A stretch of DNA of 64,000 nt from Neopestalotiopsis rosae (GCA_023078685.1 JALGAS010000004.1:434001-498000); one strand, 5' to 3'; shown: positions 10,439 through 21,417, counted from the first letter of the stretch. The notes: a model not told the origin generated them from the sequence alone. A program made the numbers and translations.

Positions 10439-13173
10439 ATGACTGTTGCCGTCACAGTACAGGGAGCAGCAGCAGCCAGCGCCGCCACGCCGGTGACGAG
10501 ACCCCGTCCTATCAAACGACCTCGCGTCGCTGTAGCTTGCAAGCGCTGCAAGACCCGAAAACAGATATGTCTTGACCTTTGACATGTTTACCAAATCATC
10601 TGCTGACTTCAAGTTTACAAATGTAACGGATTACAGTGAGTCTGGATCTTTAAAGAATCTTTATCAACTTTACTTATCAAGTACAAACAGGCCATGCGCC
10701 AACTGTCAAGACTTTGGCGCTACTTGCGAATATCTGCCCCCAAAGTCAATGATACATCGCGAACAACAAAAGTCTGTCCAGGCCGTGCAGGCAGTAGAAG
10801 ACCGTGTGGCTGAGCTTGAATCTATTCTCCGAAGGGAAGGTATAGGCCCTCATGGAGAGAAACGCAAGCAGCGAGCCGACGAAGATGACTCCTACCCACA
10901 GCCGCCTTCGGTATTCGAGGCGCCACCAGGAAAGCGATGGAGGCCTTCACCAGCACCTACGGACTCAAGGTCCGATGCATCGTCGCCTGTGCCAAAGAGA
11001 ATGGCGGTCACCACCGTGGTAGAGATCCTCCGTGATCTTTCCATAGAAGCATCTGGAGGATATATTGGGGCGTCATCTCAAATCACCATGGGACGAATGA
11101 TTAGCTCGATAGTACAGGCGAGAGAGTATAGCGTCAACAGCGCCACAGAAAGGGGCTGGGAGCACTTGAGTCCAAAATCAGCCAACACTGCAACCGCGTC
11201 AACAACTGCTGGATTGGAGTTGTCACAAGTACCGCATGAAATTGCCGACAAGGTTTGGGGATACCAGCTCCTATGAACGTTGACTCCAAGAGACTGATTC
11301 GCGCACTCAAGCTTCTTTATGGCTACGTTCGCCATATATCGACCCGATGGCCAGTGATACAAACCCCGTTCGTGCGCCTACTGCATACCGAGCGGCACAC
11401 TCTTTCCGATGCATTCTTGTAAGCACTTTGTGAGATTGCTCGACTAGAATACAGTCTAACCAAGTGCACGCAGCACAAGCGTTCTGCATTTGATTTATGC
11501 AATAGGCGGCAGGTTTCTCGAAACCACGGGCGAGACAGGAGACTTCTTTCCTGAGCAGCATTACGACCAAGCTCTCAAGAGCCTTGACGATATTCTACGA
11601 CTTCATGATATACGATCTGTACAGTTTCTTCTGCTTCTCTCCATTTTCAGCTTGCGCTCTCCCAGAGGTCCCGGGGCATGGACATATACTGGGCTGGCAA
11701 TGCGTACTTGTATCGTAAGTTTCCGATCCAGACCCTTAGGCAACTTGATCTCACAAAATACACAAAGGACCTTGGCTTGCACAGAAAATCGCAAAAGAGG
11801 AGGTCACCGCTCGAATATGAAATGTGCAAAAGAGTCTTTTGGACGTGCTATTGCCTCGACAGGCAGGTGTCCATCATACTTGGTCGGCCATTCGCCATTG
11901 CAGATCGGGATATCGACGTTCCTGTATGTGAAATTCCACATGTATTGCTACAGACTGGATGCTTACTGAAATCAGCTTCCTCTGGACGTTGATGAATCTT
12001 GCGAAGACGTGGAAGCATTAGAGAGAGCTGCCGCCTCTACCACTGCCGAAACGCCTATCAATCCCACATCAAAATCAACATCCATGACAGGGTTCATCTA
12101 TATTTGCAAGTTGCGCAAGTTGGAGTCCAATATTCAACAATCCATCTATCGGGTGGACCAATCGGCACCTGCTACAGAATCCGAAGTTGAGCGATTCATT
12201 CAACAACTTGAAGATTGGAAAGCTAGGTGCGTTCTGAAGAAGTGCAAAGGAGACAATCGTGCTAATTGAAGACAGCATGCCGATAGATGCTGGGTCCACG
12301 AACCCAGAAGCCATGATAGTTGACGGCTATGACAATTACGTAAGTGTGCTGTGACATTATGCCCACACCATTCGCCTGACGTCTTGTGCAGATGGTTTAC
12401 TATTACAAATGTCTTCGGTTCCTTTTACATCCAGTCATTCTATCTGCAGAACTTTCGGATAAGAAATATCTCCTCAAATGCGCAGAGGCCTGTGGCGGGG
12501 TGTGCAGGACCTACAAGAAGCTCCACCAGTCTGTTCCGGTAGGATTCAGTGTGATGGCTCTCCATTCCATCTTCCTAGCTGGTAAGTTGTGATGCATGTG
12601 AGCCGTGATGCAGGACCTTATTGATAATGGTTAGGCCTGACCCTCATATATTGCGCTTGGGCCGCACCGAAGGAGGTGTTCAGCATTAGCACCAGCAACG
12701 ACATGAATGCCTGTAGCATTGTTCTATACATGCAAGTATACCCTGAATGTCTCCAACTGCATTATTGCTAACAGGCACCCAGTATCACGGAAAGATGGCC
12801 AGGTGCCAGAAAGTATCGGGATGTCTATGAGTCGATAAAGCAAATGGTGCTAGACTCAATCGAAGAGGGCCAATATGAACCCCGTCGAGCCATTACGAAT
12901 CTGCGCCCGGGTCTCCATGCAGCTCTCAGAGCAATCGACCATCACGACGATGGCCAAGGAGAGTTTAGTGCTTCTTCCATGGTGACGAACATGGCTGGAG
13001 GCTCGCTATCACAAGACCCCGAAACTTCGCAGATTCCCGCTCCTAGTTGCGCTGCCAGCACACCTGGCACGCAATCCAATTTTAACATGATGTTACCACT
13101 GGACCTCCATGAGACCGATGGATTCACGGACACCTTGTTTGCAACACCGACCAGCGATTGGATGATGGCATAG
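10439..13173 (+). CDS. Zn2Cys6 transcription factor with fungal-specific regulatory domain
   Basis: Nuclear DNA-binding regulator of 740 residues. Exons: 10439-10564, 10619-10635, 10691-11252, 11291-11418, 11474-11714, 11768-11923, 11976-12226, 12276-12339, 12392-12581, 12635-12731 and 12783-13173. The binding domain near residues 34-60 is CKRC, KTRKQK, C, NGLQP, CANC, QDFGAT, C, a perfect CX2CX6CX5CX2CX6C, but only if intron 1 (10565-10618) is removed with AT..AC ends; a linker and a leucine-rich heptad stretch (VEDRVAELESIL) follow. The middle homology region has GGRFLETTGETG, RSPRGPGAWTYTGLAMR and MCKRVFWTCYCLDRQVSIILGRP. Intron 3 is only 38 nt and intron 10 is GC..AG. It may control the neighbouring catabolic genes; no target is proven. 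Confidence 0.88.
10565..10618 (+). other. Putative AT-AC intron inside the zinc-cluster codons
   Basis: 54-nt intron beginning ATATGT and ending TTTAC, with the branch-like GCTGAC at 10603-10607 (A 12 nt from the 3' end). It looks like an ordinary GTATGT...TTTAG intron in which the first G became A and the last G became C. Removing it gives six residues between zinc cysteines 2 and 3. The only GT..AG alternative (10569-10613) leaves nine. Confidence 0.65.
11253..11290 (+). other. Putative 38-nt intron
   Basis: GTTTGG...CCAAG, 38 nt. It is needed to shift from the frame of HEIADK to that of RLIRALKLLYGYV. It is well below the 50-65 nt usual here and lacks a clear CTRAC branch site, so a real or sequencing frameshift at this place is the alternative. 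Confidence 0.45.
12732..12782 (+). other. GC-AG intron
   Basis: 51-nt intron with donor GCAAGT, branch site GCTAAC near 12768-12773 and acceptor CCCAG. Splicing gives VLYIITERWPGARKY in frame; there is no usable GT donor. Confidence 0.8.
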
Positions 13174-13296
13174 ACTGGGTATCTAGGTAGGCAGATCATA
13201 TGAGCACCAGATGCAGGTCTTTAATCAAATGCATCGCTGCACATCATGAGATTTGCGATTATTGTGTCGAATCCTCATGGCCAGACTTTCTTCTGA

Positions 13297-14335
13297 TTAA
13301 TTGCTTTGTCTACTATTCTCGCTCCAGAATGGCAGCCCCGCCTCTAGTCTTGCAGCGCCGTATACAGATGCGCTATCCAGTGACTCGCCCGCGTACTCGC
13401 GAGCCTTGGTCATGCGATCGAAAGCCGTGGCCAGCGTCGGTAGTCGAGTGCCCTTTTCCTCAGCGATCGCCAGAGCGTGGCGGGCGTCCTTGGCGGCCAG
13501 GCTCACGGTGAAGCCCGGCGGCGTGCCCAGCGGCGGCGCCCAGGCCCCTGAGGTCATGCGCCGGGAGTAGCTCTCGAGGACGGGCCCAAACATGCTGCCG
13601 ATGAACTCCTCCATGCGCGCCGTGCCCAGCCCCGTCTTCTCGGCAAACACCTGCGCCTCGGCGATCAGTTCCTGGAAGCCAATGACAAAGATGTTACCGG
13701 AAATCTTGAGCAGGCTCGAGTTTTGGACCTCGGCGCCCATGTTGATGATCTGGCGGCCCATCACGTCCTGGATAAATGGTGATACCCGCGCAATCTGTTC
13801 CTGGGGGCCCGCCATTGCAAATATGAGTTTTCCGGCCGTCGCCATGGGGCTCGCACCAAAGACGGGCGATGCGATAAACTCTGCGCCCTTGGCTTTCAGA
13901 GCTCTGGCTACGGCGGAGCTTGTCGCGGGATGCACTGTTGACGTGTCGATGAACAATTTGCCCTCGATATCCTCGAGCGAGGTGGCTTCCTCCACCAGAC
14001 TGTTCAAAACACCGTCGTCTGAGATCTTTTATACGGTATTCTTTTCAGCAAATTTGTACAATGCAGGCTGGATGTTGACATACCATGGTGAATATAACGT
14101 CAGTCGACGCGACTACCGTCTTGAAGTCCGCGACGGGGCTTGCGCCCGCGGCCTTGAGCGCATCACCCTTCGACAAGGTTCGGTTGCTGTATATAAGTGG
14201 CAGAAGCCCGCTGGCTTTGAGATGTCTCTGAAGATTGAGGGCCATGCCAATGCCCATCGACCCAAGGCCATACTGTTCTCGATCTCGTCAGTCTCTGCTC
14301 GGAGGGCGGATCTAGGGAGACTTTCTCTCCATGCC

Positions 14336-14367
<32 letters not shown>

Positions 14368-14403
14368 AAAAACACATACCCATCCAATTCTCGGCGCAGT
14401 CAT
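13297..14403 (-). CDS. NAD(P)-dependent dehydrogenase, 3-hydroxyisobutyrate dehydrogenase/6PGDH family
   Basis: Beta-hydroxyacid dehydrogenase of 313 residues. Exons: 14403-14380, 14272-14084 and 14025-13297. The 107-nt first intron carries a 21-nt poly-T tract. The joined N-terminus MTAPRIGWYGLGSMGIGMA holds the dinucleotide-binding GxGxxG; an upstream in-frame ATG at 14412 adds three residues. FIDTSTVHP is the substrate-binding DxST motif, and the segment LLKISGNIFVIGFQEL supplies the catalytic lysine and asparagine (KxxxN). It would oxidise a 3-hydroxyacid such as 3-hydroxyisobutyrate; tartronate-semialdehyde or imine reduction are alternatives in this family. It converges with the regulator gene (123 bp apart). 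Confidence 0.9.
14336..14356 (+). repeat. Poly-A tract (21 nt)
   Basis: Uninterrupted run of 21 A, followed by an A-rich GAAG/GAAA stretch to about 14372. On the gene strand this is the pyrimidine tract inside intron 1 of the dehydrogenase, near its 5' splice site. Confidence 0.9.
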
Positions 14404-14412
14404 TTTTATCAA

Positions 14413-14967
14413 ATTATGGACAAATTCAGGTGAAGAATTACTTCCTGTTTGACAAACGCGCTGCCCACAATATTCAACTGCGTTTTGACTAAAAGTGCAA
14501 AGTATCGTGCTCTTTACCCAGGCGAACCATCAATTCATTTGAGTCTGAAGCATTCCATGTTCAACCTTTGTACCTTGCATTCAGCAAATGGTATTGAACA
14601 GGAACCGACTAGCTATACTGGAGCGCAGGCCGAACACGGCCTGGGGTAGACACTGGGCTGCGGTGGAGCTCCGCTCCTGTCCACACGCCAGCCCATGGAG
14701 GTACGACTTTCCGGCTAGTTGGATTCAAGGCAGTGTACGTATTTTGATGTACTCCTCATTTTATGACTACAGTACGCCACTTGACGCGAGTGCATGTATG
14801 GGTTCCTGGAATCTCTGGGCAGGACGAATTTCAAGTGTAATTTCTATAGGGTAACGTGCCCAGCTTGCAGAAGTGCGGGCCACGGACATGTCCACCTGTC
14901 GGTCATGCCCATCATAGGGTCAATTTGGTACATTTCGTTTATCGTTGTAGGATGAGAATCTATCTTC
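14413..14967. other. Intergenic spacer, about 555 bp
   Basis: Holds the dehydrogenase promoter and the 3' end of the next minus-strand gene. No gene or distinct motif recognised. Confidence 0.5.
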
Positions 14968-17460
14968 CTATCTTGCTGCATTCGCCATAGCATCTTGAAT
15001 AGCGTTCACCAGAGATGGTCCGATTGCCCAGACGGATCGACTCTTGCAAATCTGCACAATGAGATTCACCAGATCGGTCTCACCCGCAGCCAGTGTCTCA
15101 TTCAGAGTATCTGCATCGAATGACCACAGACGGCGAGGACTGTGCTGTTGGGTCTCCTGTTCGCTGCTCTCCGCCACCGTCTCCAGAATTGAGTTCAAAA
15201 TGAGGATGCTTGAGCCAAAAGAGCGACTCGTCAATGTGCCGTTGCATTTGTTGAGCTTCTCATATATGTCCGCTGTGGCCACATGCAGCGTACGCCATAC
15301 AGTTAAGAGCAACCGATAGCTGACCGCCGTGATCCAGGGCGATTCTCGTGATGCCAGTCTTGGATCAAGCCCCGCAATGGCAGATAATGCGTTGGTCAGA
15401 TCGTCAATAACTGCGATCATGCCGTCACCCTCGTCATTCCGTTGCTTGGTTGCATGCGTAGTGCGTTTAAATGTGACGTAGCTGTCAACCGTTAAATGTG
15501 TGGCGGTGACCAAGCTCGCAAAGACTCGATTCTCTACAATGCCGCCGACCAGAAGATCATCGGGACGACAGAGACTAAGTTTGAGGGACCAGGTCAGCAC
15601 CTGACATGCGTGCCAGACTGACCTCTCCGAGTCCAGCATCACTGTGCTCATCTTTTCCATCACCACGACAGAGAGCACGTTGAGAGCAGAGCCGATTTGC
15701 CGTGTTTGGCTCTGGGTCAGGATGTGGAACGCTGACGGGTCAGCAGGGCTAGGCGGAAGCTGGTAATAACACCGCGTAAAGTCCTTGATCAACGCGTCAA
15801 GATTACTCAAAACACAAATCATAGCAAAGGGTGAGGCAGCCAATATGGCAATCAAGCCGGTGTTCGGAGTCTCTGACAGGAGTGACTGCGTAGCCGTAGA
15901 CAGGAAGCCCTTGAAGGAGTGTATTGTGGTATCAGGCGAGCCAGAAACGGTACTGGAGGCTTGTTGGTGACGGCGCTCGTACCATAGTTCGAACGTCTCT
16001 GCTTCCCACAACGTCTCAGCCTGAGGCAGCTCCCAAAGACACTCGACGGTCGAGATCAGTGGTCGAATATTCGCACAGGAGAAAACGTGATGGTCTAGAA
16101 GTAGAAGTGTGTAGATGCAGAGTTTCAATGATTCCTCGCCAACATAGGCTTGCCACTGCTCGTTGATCTCCAAGGCCTGTAATGCGGCCGAGTCTTCTGC
16201 TCCTGTCTGGAGCTGCGTAGGTGAATTGGCCGAAGTAGCGACAATCTGTTTGAGAAGACCAAGATCTCTCACGGCCTGATGTACTTCTCATGAGTGTCTA
16301 TACTTGGTAGTAGAGATTTCGGGCTAGCTATCAGGTCGTACTCACATCAACAAGCGATCTCAACATCTTACGCACTCGTTCTGCGTGCGAGGCATTGTCC
16401 ATGAATGCACCATAGACAATATGCAAAAGCCACGACTGCATCATCCATGTCTTCCGTAGTTCTCGCCAGTCATAAGATGCCTAGGAGACTGTCAGTGGTC
16501 TATCAATTTGTTTCAAGTCAGGATGATGTGGGCTACTCTAGGATGGAGAACTTACGCGACGATTCAGCTCATCAACACCTTGACGCCAAAGATTCTGACT
16601 CTTCTTTACATACGCAGCTTTGGCGTGGCTGTGGCCTGGTGTCTCGGCCGAATACAACATGCCAATAGCGGTGATAATATCTGCTAGAAGTTTTGGTGGA
16701 GAAGAGGTCAAGAATGTCGGTCGATGCACAAGAGGAAGGGACGGATGAAAATATGTAAAGTAGGCAGTCACATGTGTGTCTGCTACAGATGCAACGTCAC
16801 TGAATGCGCACAACATTAGCATGAACAGTACACAGGAACCGCGCCTGACACCGCAGCTATTGAAGAGGCATGCTACTCACAGAAATGCGGCAGAGCCAAA
16901 TGGAGCGCTTGTGTTGATTTGTGTATCATCAATATGACTGGGCATAGAGCCGAAATCTGCCGTTGCCGTTGCCGTTGCCGTTGATGTTGCGCTATTCGGG
17001 GCTGGACAAAGCGTGTCTAGGGACACTTGAGTAGCAGCAGCATCTTCCACAGGCTCTGGATTTCGATGCGTAATTGAACAACGCTCAGAATGGCGCTTAC
17101 AAACATCTCTGTACTCCAGTATATTTGGTCAGTAAGTGGCCAGAAGCTACATCATGGTTGTGCAATGTAGAACTCAGGTCACTATATACCTCCTGGAGAA
17201 CCGACATAGACAATGTTGGCATTGAAATATCCTGCGGGTCTCGCCGCCGTGGCCTTTGAAAACGAGTGAGTCCCGGGTCAACGGTGCCCCAAACAGACAG
17301 AACATCAATGTGACGTACGGGTTCGCTTGTGTCGTTGCAGATTTTCCTTTGAACATTGTCAGCCACCAATTTTGCGTGCTGGAGAACAGATTTCTCGTAC
17401 ACTCCTTGTAAAAGTCTTGGCGCAGACGTTGCAGCTGAATGGTCTATCGTTGGAACTCAT
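14968..17460 (-). CDS. C2H2 zinc-finger transcription factor with fungal-specific domain
   Basis: Nuclear regulator of 688 residues with two N-terminal fingers and a fungal_trans-type domain. Exons: 17460-17401, 17346-17319, 17253-17190, 17108-16881, 16799-16556, 16480-16346 and 16275-14968. Finger 1 is CNVCAKTFTRS joined to ENLQRHKRTRH, so its histidines are spread over exons 2 and 3 (C-X2-C, H-X4-H). Finger 2 is CQHCLCRFSRR joined to DVCKRHSERC, ending in Cys rather than His (C2HC). Then a TATATATA stretch from a hexanucleotide repeat, and the regulatory domain with AYFTYFHPSLPLVHRPTF and NRRASYDWRELRKTWMMQSWLLHIVYGAFM. It sits beside the aminotransferase/aldolase pair, so it is a candidate reader of their GGTGGAGGTGGAG motif (inference only). 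Confidence 0.88.
16958..16981 (+). repeat. Coding hexanucleotide repeat (TGCCGT)4
   Basis: Four tandem copies of TGCCGT, read on the minus strand as alternating Thr-Ala codons in the linker between the fingers and the regulatory domain. Copy-number change would keep the frame. Confidence 0.85.
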
Positions 17461-17975
17461 TTTGTCGCGAGAATAATTTCTACCGGTTCATAGGGTAATG
17501 TAAAGAGATAGTATTAAGTGAAAATTATAGATGAACTGAGTGTCACTTGGAGCTTGACAAGACGTGTTCCACAATGCAACGGGTGCGATGGACGGCGCTG
17601 AATGGTTTGCAGATGGTTCAAGAACATAAAGCGGAGTTAGGTGCCTGGTTACCGTGCCTCCATGCTGCTCAGCGGTCCTCGCAGTACCCTGCTAGTAGGC
17701 ACCGAGTGTATCTAGTATCTACTACCCACTATCTGCTGTGAGAAGTGCGCTACCGGGCGACTGCTACGTATTTGGTGTTGAGATTGAATCAATTCAACCA
17801 ATCAGCGTAGCTTTGCCCCCTGATAGACTTATCCATTCCCAGGTGTGTTAGTCACTGAAATGTTAGTGCTTTGCGGGGTGAATGATCAGGGCCGCTACCA
17901 AGCTGCGCTCCAATCCAGGCCGTCCACTCCTGCCAGTGGTCTTTCTTCCATCCATCGAAGCGCCCTTCAATAAGC
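17461..17975. other. Intergenic spacer, 515 bp
   Basis: Upstream of the C2H2 regulator and downstream of the aminotransferase. Short open frames only; nothing recognised. Confidence 0.5.
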
Positions 17976-19283
17976 TCATCCGGACCTTTGTACTTTATCT
18001 ATGGATTCCGCCGTGTATTGCACATTTCTAGCGTTCAGACCTGCCAGCGAGATACGCGAATTATCGGCCATGTATACATGGTGTGTGTCTTTTCATGGAA
18101 CTGTTAGCATTTTATCCCTTTCCAATGACTGGGAAAGAGTGAACACGATCTGGAGAAACCTACTTTTCAAGCGCAACACGCGATCTGGACTCAACCCCAG
18201 GATGCAGAACATCCCCTTCTGCTGAACTATTCGCTCCCAATCCCCGGGAGTTCCGAGCTTCACAAGCGCATTGAAAAGCTCTTGCCGCATCTCAGTGATG
18301 CGGGAACTCATAGATTTTAGATTTTTGTGCCACTCAGTCTTGAGCTCGGCGTCTCCCAGCACAGCCGCCACGATGCGCGCACCAAAAGCTGGCGGATTGG
18401 ATATTTCGCTGCGGATGAACTGAGCTAGTCTGGACTCGACGGCCGCTGCAGCCGATGGCGTCTGTGTGATGAAGCTGACCAGCCCAACACGCTCGCCGTA
18501 GAGGCCCATGTTCTTGGCAAAGGACGCGCAGACGGCCGCTTCGATGCCCATGTCGTTGACAAAGTGCCGGATGGCAAAGGCGTCCTTGTCGTAGTCACCA
18601 GAAGTGATGCCCAGGTATGCCGCGTCGAATAGAGGGAATAGCTTTCGACGCTTGATGATGGTGGCCATCTTCCGCCATTGATCCTCGCTGGGATCGCAGC
18701 CGCTCGGATTGTGCGCACACGCATGCAGCACAAGGATAGAGCCGGGACGGGCTTCCTCCAGAGTCTGCTCGAGAGAGCCAAAGTCTAGCTTGCCCGATGG
18801 TTCGTCATAGTATTTGTAGCCCTGTACATTGAAACCGACAGCCTCAAAGACTTGTCGGTGGTTGGACCAAGTGGGCTCTGTAATATACACAGTATGCGAA
18901 GGACCCAGCGCCTGGTACAGCATCAAAGCCGCCAAATGTAGCGCTCCAGTACCGGAGAGTGCCTGACACGAAGCCACACGCCCTTCGACGACTGCTGGTG
19001 CAGAAGCCCCCAACACCAGCTTCGTTGCCAGATCTCTGAAGGTAGCCAGACCCAAGATGGGGAGGTATTCGTGATTTGCGCCCTTGATCTTCTCTTTGGC
19101 GCCTTTGACTGCTGGCAGGATCCATGGGTCACCATTTCCGTCTTTGTATGTGCCCTGCCCCAGATTGACCTTTTGACCGTTAACGTCCGCATTATAATCT
19201 TTGGTGAGCTCAAATATCGCATCAGGAGGTGTAAACGTCACGTCCTGGAAGAACTCCACAGACGGTAGCTCGTTGAACCCCAT
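17976..19283 (-). CDS. Aspartate aminotransferase family (class I/II, PLP-dependent)
   Basis: PLP enzyme of 410 residues that would exchange an amino group between a dicarboxylic amino acid and 2-oxoglutarate. Exons 19283-18164 and 18088-17976; the splice rebuilds HHVYMADNSRISLAGLN, the family's C-terminal motif. Other marks: VNLGQGTYKDGNGDPWILPAV, YLPILGLATFRDLA, ALSGTGALHLAA, CAHNPSGCDPSEDQW, PLFDAAYLGITSGD and SFAKNMGLYGERVG with the PLP lysine. No mitochondrial presequence is obvious, which suggests a cytosolic form. It is divergent from the DapA/HOGA-type aldolase; in hydroxyproline breakdown this enzyme class makes 4-hydroxy-2-oxoglutarate, the substrate of HOGA aldolase. Substrate not shown by sequence alone. 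Confidence 0.93.
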
Positions 19284-19772
19284 AATGTTGGTCTGTTACT
19301 CGAAATATTTGGAGCTTGCCAGATCACTGAGTAGGCCTGGAAGAGCAAGAGATTGATTTGGCTTGCTATACGACTTGAATCAGGGACATAATAGAGATTT
19401 GCAACTGGTCTGTCGAAATCGACTTCTCCGGATCTCGATGTCACGGTGTGGCAATGCGTGAAGAGCAAGTGGTGCTCCACCTCCACCTTTGTCATTTGGT
19501 CCCTCTTCCTCTCTATTACCAAAGCAATCTGACCATCGTGTGCTCACATAGCTCTGGCAAGAGCTTTCCGTGAAATGGCTATGTCTCTTGATGTAGGACT
19601 CACTTCGAAGCTCGACCGGCGGCGTTATAATCCATTACAAGCTTCGTATCTTATGTATAATTTCGCAGCCATCGATCGAACATTTATCTATTCTGAAAAG
19701 TATTGCGCTGGCCAAGCAAGCGAATTCGACTCCAACTTATCATCAATCTGGGGCTTCTTATGATCCGCCAAT
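19284..19772. promoter_or_regulatory. Bidirectional promoter of aminotransferase and aldolase
   Basis: 489-bp region between divergent start codons. It carries one copy of the 13-bp motif at 19475-19487, 192 bp from the aminotransferase ATG and 286 bp from the aldolase ATG. A TATAATCC element is near 19626. Confidence 0.6.
19475..19487 (-). promoter_or_regulatory. GGTGGAGGTGGAG motif, copy 1
   Basis: Top strand reads CTCCACCTCCACC, the exact reverse complement of the motif found upstream of the BVMO and the permease. It lies in the shared aminotransferase/aldolase promoter. Confidence 0.6.
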
Positions 19773-20795
19773 ATGGCTTCCAACATCGCCGCCAAGCCAC
19801 CTTACGGTGTGTATACGCCTCTTGTCACATTCTTTGATGAAGATGAATCCATCGACTTTTCTGCTATGGAGTCACATTTGCGGCGCATGGCCGAGGCCGG
19901 CGTGGCAGGACTGGTTCTGCAGGGCAGCAACGGTGAGGCACCGCACCTGGACCACGAAGAGCGCCAGGCGGTGATCGAGAAGGCCCGCTCGATCCTGAAC
20001 GCCAATGGGTTCACTCAGGTCAAACTCATTGTGGGATGTGGTGCTTCCAGTGTCAGGGAGACCGTGAGATATATTGCAGAGGCAAAGGCTGCTGGAGCCG
20101 ATTTTGCTCTGGTCCTGCCTCCAGCCTACTGGGCGCCTGCAATGACACCCGCGGTTGTCGAAAACTTCTTTAGTGCAGTAAGTCACGAGCAGCCAATTTC
20201 TTTCCCCTTGTCATTGTGAAATATAGGCTCATGTTCTAACGGCATGCATCAGGTTGCTGAAGTGTCGGAACTCCCGTTTCTGATCTACAACTTCCCTACG
20301 GTGACTTCCGGTATTGACATTTCTTCGGACTCTATTGTCCGCCTGGGCCGAAAGCACCCCGGCAAGATCGTCGGGTGCAAATTGACGTGTGGAAACTTGG
20401 GAAAGCTACAGCGCGTATGGACCAACCTACCGGAGGACTCATTCGCCGCCTTTGCCGGCAAGTCGGATTTCATGCTCCCCGGATTGGTGGCTGGGTCCAA
20501 CGGTGTCATCGCCGCTCTTGCGAATATTGCACCCAAGACGCACGTAAAACTACTCGACCTCTGGAGGGATGGCAAGTTACAGGAGGCTCAAAAGCTGCAA
20601 TCCGTGTTGAGCGATGCAGATGGTGCATTGCAAAAGGTTGGAGTGGCCGGGGTCAAGGCGATTGTCTCCCACTTTTTTGGCTACGGTACTGGCAAGGGTC
20701 GGCAGCCCTTGGGCACGGCTAACGTGGGAAGTTTGAGTGAAGAGATTATTAAACCCATTGAAACTGTTGTAGAGATGGAAAAGTTGCAATTGTAG
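19773..20795 (+). CDS. Dihydrodipicolinate synthase/4-hydroxy-2-oxoglutarate aldolase family protein
   Basis: Class I (Schiff-base) aldolase of the DapA/NAL family, 315 residues. Exons 19773-20177 and 20253-20795. The N-terminus PPYGVYTPLVTFFDEDESID and GLVLQGSNGEAPHLDHEER closely follow the HOGA-type branch. The catalytic tyrosine is in LIYNFPTVTSGID and the Schiff-base lysine in IVGCKLTCGNLGKL. Fungi make lysine by the aminoadipate route, so a true DHDPS is not expected; cleavage of a 4-hydroxy-2-oxo acid to pyruvate plus an aldehyde is more likely. It shares its promoter with an aminotransferase. L-KDG-type aldolase is an alternative. Confidence 0.92.
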
Positions 20796-21380
20796 CATAT
20801 TTACTATATGTAGCCTAGAGTCACTCCATTGAGAAAGTCCATCTGGACTGGCACGTTTCAATCACGATGACGATGAGTTCACGAAAGGTACAGCCCACTA
20901 CGAATGCACATATATCTACGAAGGTATAGGTAAAGTTGAACCAGGCCTAGGGCCATTGAAGTGATATTCATATAATTAAGCATAAATTCGACGAGACATT
21001 AAAAAGCATTTGAATCCGACGCAGGCTTTATGATCGTCTTTTTTCGATGTGTTATTTCCATCTGACCAAGTCACTTACCTCCTCTTGGAAGACGCATGCG
21101 ACCAATTCTGTCAAAGAATTTGTACTTTTGGAGTAACTTAGATTTGTCTAAGCGTGCAATGCTTAGCCAGTCAAAATGCCTCTCTCGAGACCACAGTCAG
21201 CTATTGTATCACAACAATGTTTGTGCAGTGAAACCGCCAATCGGAGTACATCAAATGGAAGCAAAACTGCTAATCCAGTATAGCGGGAGTCGGCGTTAGG
21301 TGGCTTAGGCGTTACCTGGCTAGGGGCAGTCCATACTGTGGAGGCGCACAAGCGAGTCATGCCCTAAGGCAAGAGGTACA

Positions 21381-21393
21381 GGTGGAGGTGGAG
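21381..21393 (+). promoter_or_regulatory. GGTGGAGGTGGAG motif, copy 2
   Basis: Exact match in the BVMO promoter, followed by TG, as is copy 3. Confidence 0.6.
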
Positions 21394-21417
21394 TGCAAAG
21401 TGCAGGCGGACAATGGA

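Noticed and set aside
10569..10613. GT-AG intron as the first intron of the zinc-cluster regulator
   Set aside because: It is in frame but leaves nine residues between cysteines 2 and 3, whereas the cluster needs six. Its AG is also only 7 nt from the likely branch A.
17347..17400. Frameshifted first zinc finger suggesting a pseudogene
   Set aside because: At first the finger looked broken, but removing a 54-nt intron gives an intact finger in frame.
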